64,000 nucleotides of DNA from Streptomyces xanthophaeus (GTDB lineage: Bacteria > Actinomycetota > Actinomycetes > Streptomycetales > Streptomycetaceae): positions 1,674,001-1,738,000 of the forward strand of contig NZ_CP076543.1 of assembly GCF_030440515.1 (NCBI RefSeq). Reading direction: 5' to 3'. The position numbers and the translations under genes are program-made. The notes under the pieces are model-generated. The model did no database searches. It was not told where the DNA came from and saw only the letters and a program-made list of their open reading frames with translations. Shown piece by piece: positions 49,994 to 58,778 of the stretch (the stretch's first letter is position 1; every line of letters begins with the position of its first letter).

Positions 49994-50497
49994 TCACCCC
50001 GCCCGTACGGGGGCCCACAGGCTGACGCTCCACACGTCCCCGTGCCCCGCGTGGTAGCCCCGCTCCTCCTCCTCGTCGTCCACGACGATCACCGAGACGT
50101 CGGAGGCCGCCGCCCGGTACTCCAGGAAGCCGCCCTGGTCGCTGACCGTCAGTTCCGGGGCTCCGGGGACGCGCGCGAGCTCGTCGCGCACGTCCGCCCA
50201 GGCGACGTGGCGGGGAAAGCCGACCCCCATGGTCCGGGCCCATTCCTGCGCCATGTCCGGGCCGGACGCGAGCCGGTGCAGCTCGATGGAGCCGCCGGAC
50301 ATCACCCACTCGTCACCGGGGTTGAAGTAGAACTCGACGAATCCGTAGTCGCGGCGCAGCGACCGGCCGTCCTCACCGACCACGTCGACGAAGCGGTGGC
50401 GGACGGCCCGGTCGACCTCGCCGAGGCCGGAGCCGATGCCGATCCCGTGCAGGCGTCCGGTCCTGAGGAACGAGGCGAGGAATTCGATGCCGGTCAC
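49994..50497 (-). CDS. Hypothetical protein, 167 aa
   Basis: 167-aa soluble acidic protein; no family recognised. It starts TGIEFLASFLRTGRLHGIGI, then a beta-rich part (GFVEFYFNPGDEW, SGGSIELHRLAS) and a C-terminal VSVIVVDDEEEERGYHAGHG, then VWSVSLWAP. The composition and size recall SUKH/Imm-type immunity proteins, but no toxin gene is nearby. GTG 50497 is chosen because GGGAG lies 8 nt upstream; ATG 50512 would add five residues. Confidence 0.65.
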   Translation of the reverse strand: MTGIEFLASFLRTGRLHGIGIGSGLGEVDRAVRHRFVDVVGEDGRSLRRDYGFVEFYFNPGDEWVMSGGSIELHRLASGPDMAQEWARTMGVGFPRHVAWADVRDELARVPGAPELTVSDQGGFLEYRAAASDVSVIVVDDEEEERGYHAGHGDVWSVSLWAPVRAG

Positions 50498-50796
50498 GGC
50501 CGGTTCTCCCATGTGTCGGTCAGGGCTTGCAGTTCCCCGGAACGGTTGTCCGTACGGGCCGTTCGGCCCGCGCACCGCTTCGGACCGGCCGGCCCCGACA
50601 CACCCTAGAGCCGCGGGCTCCGTAGCGGTGGCTTCGCGCCACCCGAGTACGAACAGGTGTTTCCCGTATCGGGCAGGCAGCACGGCCCGCGCCGAGAGGT
50701 CCGCCGCCAGTCCGGCGGGCCGACAGGCCGGGGCCGAAACCGTTGAATCCGGTCCGCGACACCGCGCAGGATGGCCCCGAGCGAGGGAGGTCCGTC

Positions 50797-51657
50797 ATGC
50801 CGTCCACCGAAGTGACCACGCACACGGTGCGTGCCGAGGACGGGGCCACGGTCCACGTCCGGTTCCACCGAAGGCCCGACGACCCGTCCGCCCCGGTGCT
50901 GGTGTGCATGCCCGCCATGGGTACGAGGGCCGTGTCCTACACGCCCCTGGCGGAGGCCCTCGTACAGGCGGGGTTCCAGGTGGTCCTCGGGGAGTTGCGG
51001 GGGCAGGGCACGAGCTCGGTCCAGGCGCGGCGCGGGGTGCGCTACGGCTACCACGAGATGGTGGCCTACGACTGCCCCGCACTGTTCCGGGCGGTCGCGG
51101 CGGCCTTCCCCGAGGCGCCGCGCCACCTGCTCGGGCACAGCCTCGGCGGGCAGCTCGGCACGCTCTACCTCAGTCAGGAGCCGCACATGGCCGCGGGCGC
51201 GGTCCTGGTCGGCGCCCCGTCCTGCCACTGGCGCGGCTGGCCCTTCCCGCGGAGCCTGGGCATGCTCGTGGGGTTCCAGCTCGCCGCCGCCTTCGCCTCC
51301 GTGTACGGGTACTTCCCCGGCCGCCGCCTCAAGGTGCTGGGGAACGACTCCGCGCAGGTCCTGCGGGACATGGCCGCCCAGGTCCGGACGGGCCGCTACG
51401 ACGTGCCGTCCTCACCCGTGGACTTCGAGCCCTGGCTGGCCGAGTTGGACCTGCCGGTGCTGGCGGTGGCCATCGAGGGCGACCCCATGGCACCGCCCGG
51501 CGGGGTGCGGGGGCTCTGCGGCAAGCTCACGAGCGCCCGGGTGACGTACGAGGAGCTCGCAGTGGGCGAAGGCGCGCCGGGCAGCCTGCACTACGGCTGG
51601 ATCCGCGACAACGCCACACTCGTCGAACGGGTACGGGCCTTCGTGGAGCAGGCCTGA
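50797..51657 (+). CDS. Alpha/beta hydrolase
   Basis: 286 aa. The alpha/beta hydrolase fold shows VLVCMPAMGTRAVSYTPLAE (oxyanion region), GELRGQGTS and nucleophile elbow LLGHSLGGQLG (Ser about 110). A late Asp lies in AIEGDPMAPPGG and a His in GSLHYGWIRDN (about 267), completing a Ser-Asp-His triad. Substrate unknown; it looks like a cytosolic esterase or lipase-like enzyme. ATG 50797 has GGGAGG upstream. The stop codon is part of a hairpin shared with the convergent gene. Confidence 0.88.
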   Translation: MPSTEVTTHTVRAEDGATVHVRFHRRPDDPSAPVLVCMPAMGTRAVSYTPLAEALVQAGFQVVLGELRGQGTSSVQARRGVRYGYHEMVAYDCPALFRAVAAAFPEAPRHLLGHSLGGQLGTLYLSQEPHMAAGAVLVGAPSCHWRGWPFPRSLGMLVGFQLAAAFASVYGYFPGRRLKVLGNDSAQVLRDMAAQVRTGRYDVPSSPVDFEPWLAELDLPVLAVAIEGDPMAPPGGVRGLCGKLTSARVTYEELAVGEGAPGSLHYGWIRDNATLVERVRAFVEQA

Positions 51658-51676
51658 CACCCCCTCGGAGGTGTCA
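51655..51676. terminator. Bidirectional hairpin made of two convergent stop codons
   Basis: TGACACC (51655-51661) pairs perfectly with GGTGTCA (51670-51676) around 8 nt. The left arm begins with the hydrolase stop and the right arm ends with the reverse-strand stop of the TolB-like gene, so one symmetric element can terminate both transcripts. Confidence 0.5.
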
Positions 51677-52693
51677 GCCGAGGCGGGCCGGGGAGGAGGC
51701 TCCGGGGGCGAGCAGCCGCGGGGTGCCGCTGCCGTCGGCGGGCACGGTCCACAGGTCCGTGCTGTCGGCGGCGCCGTCGGTGGGCAGGCCGTAGGCGAGC
51801 GTACGGTCGTCGAGCCAGGCGGCCTGGTCGTCCACGCTGCGCTTCTCGGCGAGTGCGTGCTCGCGCAGCGTCCCGAGGTCCATCACGTGCTCGCGCCACA
51901 GCGAGGCGCCGGCCCGGACCCGCTTCTTGTACGCGATGCGCGTCTCGTCCGGGGACAGGGACGGGCATTCGACGTTCTTGGCCAGGGTTTTGACGCTGCG
52001 CCCCGAGATCGAGCCCTTGACCAGGTGGGTCTCGCCGCCGGTGGAGACGGTGGCGTAGAAGGTGTCGTCGTCCTTGGAGAAGGTGACCCCCCAGACGTTG
52101 ATGTCCTGGGCGCGGTGCTCGCGGCCGTCCATGTCGATGGCGAACTCCTCCAGGTTCGCCTCCAGTTTCCAGGTGCGGGTGTCCACGATCGCGGTACGGG
52201 TGGAGAAGAACGCGGCGCCGTAGGACTCGCCTGAGACGAAGACGGTCCAGGCGGCGAACCGGCCGCTGGGTGAGACCCGGGCCCGGCTCGGGGTGCCCGC
52301 GAGGGGGAAGCTTCGCAGGGTGCGCAGTTCGGAGTCGACGATCAGGGCCTTGTTGTCCTGGGCGAGCGCGCCGGGCGTGGAGCGCAGGCACACGCCGGTG
52401 CCCGCGGCGGCGTAGAAGCGCTGGCAGCCCAGCTCGGAGGCGGTGCGCTCGGACTCGGGTGCGTCGGCCGGGACGGAGGCGAGGACCCCGCGGTGCGGGC
52501 CCTGCCCGCCGTTGAGGAAGGTCAGGGAGCCGGGCCGGTCGAGAGTGACGGTCCCGGCGGCGACCGTCGGGCCGCCCGCCGACGGCTTGTCGTCGCGGGT
52601 GGCGGCGCGCAGCACCAGCGCGGCGGCGAGTCCCCCGAGCAGCAGCACCGCCACGGCGAGGACGAGCAGGCGGCGTGAGTTCGACAGCGTCAT
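51674..52693 (-). CDS. TolB/WD-like membrane-anchored protein
   Basis: 339 aa. One N-terminal membrane helix (LLVLAVAVLLLGGLAAALVL, about residues 9-28) anchors an extracytoplasmic beta-propeller-like domain. Repeats of the type RARVSPSGRFAAWTVFV, VECPSLSPDETRIAYKKRV and DDQAAWLDDRTLAYGLP are the TolB/WD40-like beta-propeller pattern. Two Cys (LGCQRFYAAAGTGVCLRST) may form a disulfide. ATG 52693 overlaps the stop of the MFS gene (ATGA), so the two are co-expressed. Function unknown. Confidence 0.82.
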   Translation of the reverse strand: MTLSNSRRLLVLAVAVLLLGGLAAALVLRAATRDDKPSAGGPTVAAGTVTLDRPGSLTFLNGGQGPHRGVLASVPADAPESERTASELGCQRFYAAAGTGVCLRSTPGALAQDNKALIVDSELRTLRSFPLAGTPSRARVSPSGRFAAWTVFVSGESYGAAFFSTRTAIVDTRTWKLEANLEEFAIDMDGREHRAQDINVWGVTFSKDDDTFYATVSTGGETHLVKGSISGRSVKTLAKNVECPSLSPDETRIAYKKRVRAGASLWREHVMDLGTLREHALAEKRSVDDQAAWLDDRTLAYGLPTDGAADSTDLWTVPADGSGTPRLLAPGASSPARLG

Positions 52694-54069
52694 CTGGGGG
52701 GCCTCACGGGCTTCGGGTTCGGTTCGGTTCGATTCGGGTCGGGCCGGGTGTCGGTGTCCTGGGGCGCCGAGGGGCGCAGGACGAAGCCTGCGACGGTGGC
52801 GCAGCACAGCAGGCCGGCGGCGGCCGCGGCCAGTGCCGGGCCGGTGCCCCAGAGCGTCCAGGCCGCGCCGAAGGCCAGCGAGCAGCCGAAGCGGGCCAGT
52901 GCCTGGCCGGTGCCGACCAGGGCCATGCCGGTGGCGCGCAGCTCGCCGGGGACGGTGGCGGCGACGGCGGCGGGCAGCACGCCGTCGGTGGCGGCGTAGA
53001 ACATGCCGTGCAGGGCGAGGACGAGGTAGGGCAGGGCGGGCCAGGCGGGGGCCCACAGCAGCAGCCCGTAGCCGGCCAGCAGGAGGGCGTGCCCGGTGAG
53101 GAAGACGGTGCGCCGGCCGATCCGGTCGGCGAGGGCTCCGGCGGGCACGGCGAGCAGCAGGAACACGGCGGCGGTGCCGAGCGGCAGGAGCGGGAACCAC
53201 TGGTCGCCGATGCCGGTGCGGCGTTGCAGGAGCAGGTAGACGAAGGCGTCGCTGACGGTGGTCAGGCCCAGCAGGACGGCGCAGACGGCCAGGTTGCGCA
53301 GCCGGGGCAGGCGCAGCAGGCCGAGCGCGTCGCGCAGCCGTACGGGGGCGGGCCGGTCCGCGCCGGGAACGGCGGCGGCGGCGGTGGCGGTGGCGGCCGT
53401 GGCTCTGCCGGACGGCCCCGGCCGGGTGTCGCCGCCGGACGGGACGAACAGCATGAGCACCACGACACCGAGTACGGCGACGCAGGCGCTGACGCCGAAG
53501 ACGGCGTCGTAGCCGTCGACCGTCAGGCTCAGGATGAGGAAGGCGGCGAGCGGGCCGAGCAGCGCCCCGGTGGTGTCCATGGCCCGGTGCACACCGAAGG
53601 CGCGCCCTTGTAACTCGGGTGGTGTGGACAGGGATATGAGCGCGTCGCGCGGGGCTGTGCGCAGCCCCTTGCCGGTGCGTTCCAGCGTGAGGATCACGCT
53701 GATCGGGCCCAGGCTGTGGGCGAACAGCAGCAGCGGTTTGCACAGGGCCGACAGGCCGTAGCCGATGCCGGCGATCAGCTTGTGGTTGCGGACGCGGTCG
53801 GCGAGGTGCCCGCCGGTCAGCTGCACGAGGGCGCTGACCCCGTTGTAGACGCCGTCCAGCGCGCCGAAGCCGAGGGGGCTCAGGCCCAGACCGGCGATCA
53901 GGTACAGGGGCAGGACGGCGGTGACCATCTCGGAGGAGATGTCGGTGATCATGCTGACCGCGCCCAGGGCGAGGACGGTCGAGGCGACCGCGGGAGCCCG
54001 GACGGGTCCCCGGCCAGGAGTGGACTTCGCGCCCTCGGGCGCGGGCGCGGAGCGGTCCGCGAGGTACAT
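52690..54069 (-). CDS. MFS transporter
   Basis: 459 aa with about 12 membrane segments. MFS signatures are the loop GGHLADRVRNHKLIAGIGY between helices 2 and 3, and the repeated version AGALADRIGRRTVFLTGHAL in the second half. A central Arg/Thr/Ala loop (about residues 205-235) separates the halves, and the polar C-terminus is Pro/Asn-rich. Substrate cannot be read from sequence; drug or metabolite efflux is likely. ATG 54069 is preferred (GGGAG upstream); GTG 54105 is an alternative. Codon 153 is TTA (53611-53613), a possible bldA target. Confidence 0.88.
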   Translation of the reverse strand: MYLADRSAPAPEGAKSTPGRGPVRAPAVASTVLALGAVSMITDISSEMVTAVLPLYLIAGLGLSPLGFGALDGVYNGVSALVQLTGGHLADRVRNHKLIAGIGYGLSALCKPLLLFAHSLGPISVILTLERTGKGLRTAPRDALISLSTPPELQGRAFGVHRAMDTTGALLGPLAAFLILSLTVDGYDAVFGVSACVAVLGVVVLMLFVPSGGDTRPGPSGRATAATATAAAAVPGADRPAPVRLRDALGLLRLPRLRNLAVCAVLLGLTTVSDAFVYLLLQRRTGIGDQWFPLLPLGTAAVFLLLAVPAGALADRIGRRTVFLTGHALLLAGYGLLLWAPAWPALPYLVLALHGMFYAATDGVLPAAVAATVPGELRATGMALVGTGQALARFGCSLAFGAAWTLWGTGPALAAAAAGLLCCATVAGFVLRPSAPQDTDTRPDPNRTEPNPKPVRPPR

Positions 54070-54100
54070 GCTCTGGAGCTCCCGGTGCCGACGGACTGAG

Positions 54101-54123
54101 TTCACTCGAACGTGCGAGTGGAA
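54101..54123. promoter_or_regulatory. Dyad CACTCG-N6-CGAGTG upstream of the MFS gene
   Basis: An 18-bp dyad, CACTCG and CGAGTG separated by 6 bp, lies about 35 bp upstream of the MFS start and overlaps the alternative GTG. Flanking TTC/GAA extend the symmetry with one extra base. It resembles a dimeric repressor operator, but no regulator gene adjoins. Confidence 0.35.
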
Positions 54124-54151
54124 CCCTAATGGGTGTACGGGCCAACGGTGC

Positions 54152-54179
54152 GGCGTACGAGCAGATTCGGCCGTACGCC
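54152..54179 (-). terminator. Hairpin after the glycosyltransferase gene
   Basis: GGCGTACG (54152-54159) pairs perfectly with CGTACGCC (54172-54179) around 12 nt, starting 19 nt after the glycosyltransferase stop. It probably ends that transcript before the MFS gene. Confidence 0.45.
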
Positions 54180-54197
54180 CCGGGTCGGCCGGGGGGA

Positions 54198-55109
54198 TCA
54201 GCCCTGCCTGCTGCTCTCGTCCCGCAGCCAGGTGGAGAAGTCCTGGTCACGGATGGCCTTCCGGGAGCCCCGGCGGGCGGCGAGCGCCGCCACGACGAAC
54301 ACCACCACCCCCGGCAGCAGCGTCGGCCGGGCCCGCAGCAGGGCGCGCAGATCGGCCGTTCCGGTGCGCGCGGACTGCCCCGACACCGGCTCCGGCACCT
54401 GCTCCGGTGCCCCTTCCGGCGCCTCGGCCCGCCGCGCCGCCTGGAAACGCTCGAACTCGGCGGAGGAGGTCGCCGCGCGGACGCGCCGCCTGATCAGATC
54501 CGACCAGGTGCGCGGCGGACGGACGACCACCCGGGCCCCCTCGACCACGCGCCGCTCCCCGGGCCCGAAGGCGAGGGACGCGGCCAGGTCGTCGGCCATC
54601 AGCGGGGGCAGCGCGGCGAGCCGCGCGTGCCCCGCCTCGGTCACGGCGATGACCCCCCGGCCGAAGAGCCCCTCACGGACGGCGGGCAGCCGCTGCCACA
54701 CCCGGTAGTACGCCCGCACCGGCCAGGCGCAGCCGCCCAGCGGGATGTCCCGGCCGGGAGCGGCGGCGAGCAGCTCCGGACTCCGGTCGAGAGCGCCCAC
54801 CAGGGCTCGCACGTCGGCGGCCCCGACGACGACGTCGGCGTCCACGTACAGCCGGGGGAAGCCCCGCGCGTGTTCGTCGCCGACCCGAAGTGCCCGGTGT
54901 TTGGAGGGAGTCGGGATCTCCACCACGCGTACGCGGTCGCCGCGCCCGCCCGCCACGCGGGCGGTGTCGTCCGTACAGCCGTTGCACACCACGACGATGT
55001 CGGGCCCGGACACAGAGGTGTCGGCCAGGAGCGCGTCGAGGAGGCGGCCGATGACCCGGCCTTCGTTGTGGGCCGGTATCACGATGCTGGTCACCCGGGC
55101 AGTATGCAT
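54198..55109 (-). CDS. Family 2 glycosyltransferase
   Basis: 303 aa. A GT-A fold starts TSIVIPAHNEGRVIGRLLDA, continues DIVVVCNGCTDDTARVA and reaches the metal-binding DxD in RLYVDADVVVG (about residue 92). The acceptor part includes AYYRVWQRLPAVREGLFGRG and MADDLAASLAFG. A single hydrophobic segment (LLPGVVVFVVAALAA) near residue 275 anchors it to the membrane. It is divergent from the sugar-nucleotide operon and may use its product. ATG 55109 is the chosen start. Confidence 0.85.
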   Translation of the reverse strand: MHTARVTSIVIPAHNEGRVIGRLLDALLADTSVSGPDIVVVCNGCTDDTARVAGGRGDRVRVVEIPTPSKHRALRVGDEHARGFPRLYVDADVVVGAADVRALVGALDRSPELLAAAPGRDIPLGGCAWPVRAYYRVWQRLPAVREGLFGRGVIAVTEAGHARLAALPPLMADDLAASLAFGPGERRVVEGARVVVRPPRTWSDLIRRRVRAATSSAEFERFQAARRAEAPEGAPEQVPEPVSGQSARTGTADLRALLRARPTLLPGVVVFVVAALAARRGSRKAIRDQDFSTWLRDESSRQG

Positions 55110-55466
55110 GGTCGAACACCCGCCCCAGACGATTACGCCAACTCTGCCCGGGGGTACGCCCGGTGGACTAGATTTAGCGGAGCCGACCGGATTCGGCACG
55201 CTTCGGCGGCGCCGGTGTCCGGCAGCGGGCAAAGGCGGTAAGCGGTACGGGTTCGGCTGCTTGTGGGGAACAGGCGGCCGGGCCGGGGGGCGAAGCACGC
55301 GGATCACGTAGGGCATCGGTTGTGGGGGGCCATCACCGTTGAGCAGGTCACGCACGGGACGCGCAGGCGTCCTGGCTGCCGTCGACGGCATCTCCCTCCC
55401 TCACACGCGTCCCGGCCATGAATGGGCGACACGCCGTCCGGCGTGCGCGGAAGGAAGGGAAACGCC
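55110..55466. other. Divergent region between glycosyltransferase and sugar operon
   Basis: 357 bp without a gene. It contains TAGATT at 55169-55174 (a -10-like hexamer without a -35), a perfect 12-bp palindrome GCCGTCGACGGC at 55378-55389 and a small hairpin CACGCC/GGCGTG at about 55430-55445 just before the ribosome-binding site AAGGAAGGGA. The palindrome is a candidate operator for the sugar operon; no promoter can be assigned firmly. Confidence 0.4.
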
Positions 55467-56564
55467 GTGAAGGACACCGCGAAGGACGCGGAACAGGGCG
55501 CGGGCGCCACCGGCAAGGGGTCGGCCCCCTTAGGTGTCGCCGTGGTCGGTGCGGGCTACTGGGGCCCCAATCTCGTCCGCAACTTCCAGTCCAGTGACCA
55601 GTTCCGGCTGCGCTGGCTGTGCGACCTGAACGTGGACCGGGCCCGGCAGGTGCTCGGCGCGTACTCCACGGTCCAGGCGACCGGCGACTACGAGGCGGTC
55701 CTCGCCGACCCGGAGGTCCACGCGGTCGCGGTGGCCACCCCGGCGGGAACGCACCTCGACGTCGCGCTGGCCGCGCTGCGCGCCGGCAAGCACGTCCTCG
55801 TGGAGAAGCCGCTGGCCGCCACGTACGAGGACGGGCTGCGGCTGGTGAACGAGGCCGAGGAGCGCGGTCTCACGCTGATGTGCGACCACACCTACTGCTA
55901 CACCCCGGCGGTGGGCCGGATCCGCGAGATGGTCCGCTCCGGCGAACTCGGCGAGATCCACTACGTGGACTCGGTACGGATCAACCTGGGGCTCGTCCAG
56001 AAGGACATCGACGTCCTGTGGGACCTGGCCCCCCACGACCTGTCCGTGCTGGACTTCATCCTCCCGGACCACGTCCGGCCGGTCGCCGTGGCCGCGCACG
56101 GAGCCGATCCCATCGGGGCCGGCCAGTCCTGCGTGGCCTATCTGACGCTCCAGCTGAGCACCGGCGCCATCGCGCACGTGCACGTCAACTGGCTCTCCCC
56201 GACCAAGGTGCGCACCACCATGGTCGGCGGGTCCAAGCGCACCCTGGTGTGGGACGACCTCAACCCCACGCAGCGCGTGGCGGTGTTCGACCGCGGGGTG
56301 GACCTGAGCGCCCCGCAGGAGATCGGCGCGGACGAGCGCCGGGACATGCTCGTCTCCTACCGGACCGGCGACATGGTGGCGCCCGCGATCGGTGAGAAGG
56401 AGGCCCTGCGCAGCATGGTCGAGGAGTTCGCCGCGTCCATCAGGACGGGACGGCCGCCGCTGACGGACGGCCGGGCGGGACTGAAGGTGCTGGACATCCT
56501 GGAAGCCGCCTCCCGGAGCCTGGAGTTCCGCGGAGCGGTCGTCGGACTGCGCACCGGGCGTTGA
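55467..56564 (+). CDS. Gfo/Idh/MocA oxidoreductase (sugar-nucleotide dehydrogenase)
   Basis: 365 aa. A Rossmann fold (VAVVGAGYWGPNLVRNF, about residues 24-40) is followed by VAVATPAGTHLDVALAAL, the catalytic-site EKPLAATYEDG and LMCDHTYCYTPAVGRIREM. Its relatives such as WlbA/WbpB oxidise C3 of UDP-HexNAc or its uronic acid, the step before transamination. The gene context (aminotransferase, acyltransferase) fits exactly. GTG 55467 has AGGGA 8 nt upstream and is preferred to ATG 55422. First gene of the operon. Confidence 0.87.
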   Translation: MKDTAKDAEQGAGATGKGSAPLGVAVVGAGYWGPNLVRNFQSSDQFRLRWLCDLNVDRARQVLGAYSTVQATGDYEAVLADPEVHAVAVATPAGTHLDVALAALRAGKHVLVEKPLAATYEDGLRLVNEAEERGLTLMCDHTYCYTPAVGRIREMVRSGELGEIHYVDSVRINLGLVQKDIDVLWDLAPHDLSVLDFILPDHVRPVAVAAHGADPIGAGQSCVAYLTLQLSTGAIAHVHVNWLSPTKVRTTMVGGSKRTLVWDDLNPTQRVAVFDRGVDLSAPQEIGADERRDMLVSYRTGDMVAPAIGEKEALRSMVEEFAASIRTGRPPLTDGRAGLKVLDILEAASRSLEFRGAVVGLRTGR

Positions 56565-56622
56565 TCCTCCGCAGTCCGATCACACGCAAGACCACGACCG
56601 AAGATTCAGTGGGGGCAGGGCG

Positions 56623-57627
56623 TTGAGCAGCGTACGAGGCAAGAGGATTCTGGTCACCGGAGGGGCGGGCACGATCGGCTCGCACCTGGTGGACCTGCTG
56701 GTGGACAAGGGGGCACGCGAAGTCGTGGTGCTCGACAACTTCGTGCGGGGGCGGAGCGCCAACCTGGCCCGCGCCCTGCCGAGCGGAGTGGTGGAACTCG
56801 TCGAGGGCGACATCCGCGACGTGGCCGCGGTGCGCAAGGCGACCGAGGGCGCGGAGCTGGTGTTCCATCTCGCCGCCATCCGCATCACCCAGTGCGCGGA
56901 GGAGCCGCGGCTGGCGAACGAGGTCATGGTGGACGGCACCTTCAACGTGCTGGAGGCGGCCGCGGCCGCCGGGGTGGGCAAGGTGATCGCCTCGTCCTCG
57001 GCCTCGGTCTACGGCCTGGCCGAGCAGTTCCCGACCACCGAGCGCCACCACCCGTACAACAACGACACCTTCTACGGTGCGGCGAAGGCCTTCAACGAGG
57101 GGGTGCTGCGCAGCTTCCACTCCATGTACGGGCTGGACTACGTGGCCCTGCGCTACTTCAACGTGTACGGGCCCCGGATGGACATCCACGGCCTCTACAC
57201 CGAGGTACTGATCCGCTGGATGGAGCGGATCGCCTCGGGCGAGCCGCCGCTGATCCTCGGCGACGGCCTGCAGACCATGGACTTCGTCGACGTCCGGGAC
57301 ATCGCGCGCGCCAACCTGCTGGCCGCCGAATCGGACCTGACCGACGAGGTGTTCAACGTCGCGAGCGGCACCGAGACCAGCCTGCTGCAGCTCGCGCACG
57401 GCCTGCTGGAGGCGATGGGCGCCGAGGGACTGGTGCCCGAGCACGGCCCGGCCCGCGCCGTGAACGGGGTCACCCGCCGGCTCGCGGACACCTCGCAGGC
57501 CGCGGAGCGGCTCGGCTTCACCGCCGAGATCGACCTGCGCACCGGCCTGCGGGACCTGGTGCAGTGGTGGCGGGCCGAGCGCGCCGCCGACGCGGCGGCT
57601 GCTGCTGCCGCGGAGACGGCCCGATGA
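56623..57627 (+). CDS. NAD-dependent epimerase/dehydratase (extended SDR)
   Basis: 334 aa. NAD-binding ILVTGGAGTIGSHLVDLLVD, active-site Ser in IASSSASVYG and YGAAK (Tyr/Lys) with the N-F-N-V-Y-G-P segment YFNVYGPRMD are those of nucleotide-sugar epimerases or dehydratases. The usual GxxGxxG is intact. The substrate is probably a UDP- or dTDP-sugar. TTG 56623 follows a GGGGGCAGGG leader. The stop overlaps the next ATG (ATGA). The Ala-rich last 20 residues are a low-complexity tail. Confidence 0.9.
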   Translation: MSSVRGKRILVTGGAGTIGSHLVDLLVDKGAREVVVLDNFVRGRSANLARALPSGVVELVEGDIRDVAAVRKATEGAELVFHLAAIRITQCAEEPRLANEVMVDGTFNVLEAAAAAGVGKVIASSSASVYGLAEQFPTTERHHPYNNDTFYGAAKAFNEGVLRSFHSMYGLDYVALRYFNVYGPRMDIHGLYTEVLIRWMERIASGEPPLILGDGLQTMDFVDVRDIARANLLAAESDLTDEVFNVASGTETSLLQLAHGLLEAMGAEGLVPEHGPARAVNGVTRRLADTSQAAERLGFTAEIDLRTGLRDLVQWWRAERAADAAAAAAAETAR

Positions 57628-58778
57628 GCGCCGCGGACGCCGCCCCCGCCCGGATCCCGGTGATGGTGCCCTGGCTGGGCGAGGAGGAGGCGAAGGCCGC
57701 CGCCGACGCCGTGCTCTCGGGCTGGGTGGCCCAGGGTCCCCGGGTCGCCGAGTTCGAGCGTGCCTTCGCCGAGCGGGTGGGCGCCGAGCACGGCATCGCG
57801 GTGAGCTCGTGCACCACCGCCCTGCACCTGGCCCTGATCGCCCTGGACCTCGGTCCCGGCGACGAGGTGATCGTCCCCTCCCTGTCGTTCATCGCAACGG
57901 CCAACGCCGTGCGCTACGTGGGCGCCCGGCCGGTGTTCGCGGACGTCGAGGAGGCCACCGGCAACCTCACCCCGGCCACCGTGGACGCGGTCCGCACCCC
58001 GAGGACCAAGGCGGTGATCGCCGTCCACCAGGGCGGGGTGCCCGCGGACGTGCACGCGCTGCGCGCGGTGTGCGCCGACTGGGACGTGGCCCTGGTGGAG
58101 GACGCAGCCTGCGGCATCGGCGCGACGGTGGGCGGCAAGTCGGTGGGCCACGGCGCACTGCTCGCCGCCTGGTCCTTCCACCCCCGCAAGGTGATCACCA
58201 CCGGCGAGGGCGGCATGCTGACCACGGACGACGCGCAGTGGGCGGAGCGGCTGCGCCGGCTGCGCGAGCACGGCATGAACGTGTCCGCCGCGCAGCGCCA
58301 CGCGAGCAGCAAGCCGGTCGTCGAGAGCTACCTGGAGGTCGGCTACAACTACCGGATGACCGACATCCAGGCCGCGGTCGGTCTGGTGCAGCTCGGCAAG
58401 CTGGACGAGATCGTGGCCCGGCGGCGCTCGCTGGCGGCCCGGTACACGGAGCTGCTGAGCGGAATCCCGGGCCTGCGGCCGCTCCGGGACCCCGGTCACG
58501 GCCAGGGCAATTTCCAGTCGTACTGGGTGCTGCCGGCCGAGGACTTCCCTGTGGGCCGGGACGAACTGCTCGCGGCGCTCTCCGAGGCCGGGATCTCGGC
58601 CCGGCGCGGGATCATGGCCTCGCACCTGGAGCCCGCGTACGCGGACCACGGCGCGGCGCCGCTGCCGGTGACCGAGCGGATCAGCCGCGACTCCCTGATC
58701 CTGCCGCTGTTCCACACGATGACGCCGGAGCAGCAGGACCGGGTGGTGGCGGTGCTGCGCGAACAGGCGGGCGGATGA
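57624..58778 (+). CDS. DegT/DnrJ/EryC1 sugar aminotransferase (first copy)
   Basis: 384-aa PLP enzyme. The N-terminal SGWVAQGPRVAEFERAFAE and SSCTTALHLALIALDLGPGD are typical, the PLP Lys lies in SFHPRKVITTGEGG (about residue 191), and YNYRMTDIQAAVGLVQL follows. It converts a keto-sugar nucleotide to an amino sugar, with Glu or Gln as usual donor. It overlaps both neighbours (ATGA), forming one translational unit with the SDR and the acyltransferase. Confidence 0.92.
   Translation: MSAADAAPARIPVMVPWLGEEEAKAAADAVLSGWVAQGPRVAEFERAFAERVGAEHGIAVSSCTTALHLALIALDLGPGDEVIVPSLSFIATANAVRYVGARPVFADVEEATGNLTPATVDAVRTPRTKAVIAVHQGGVPADVHALRAVCADWDVALVEDAACGIGATVGGKSVGHGALLAAWSFHPRKVITTGEGGMLTTDDAQWAERLRRLREHGMNVSAAQRHASSKPVVESYLEVGYNYRMTDIQAAVGLVQLGKLDEIVARRRSLAARYTELLSGIPGLRPLRDPGHGQGNFQSYWVLPAEDFPVGRDELLAALSEAGISARRGIMASHLEPAYADHGAAPLPVTERISRDSLILPLFHTMTPEQQDRVVAVLREQAGG

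Noticed and set aside
49994..50497. Immunity protein of a toxin system
   Set aside because: Size and acidity are similar to SUKH/Imm proteins, but no toxin or secretion gene is near and no motif supports it.
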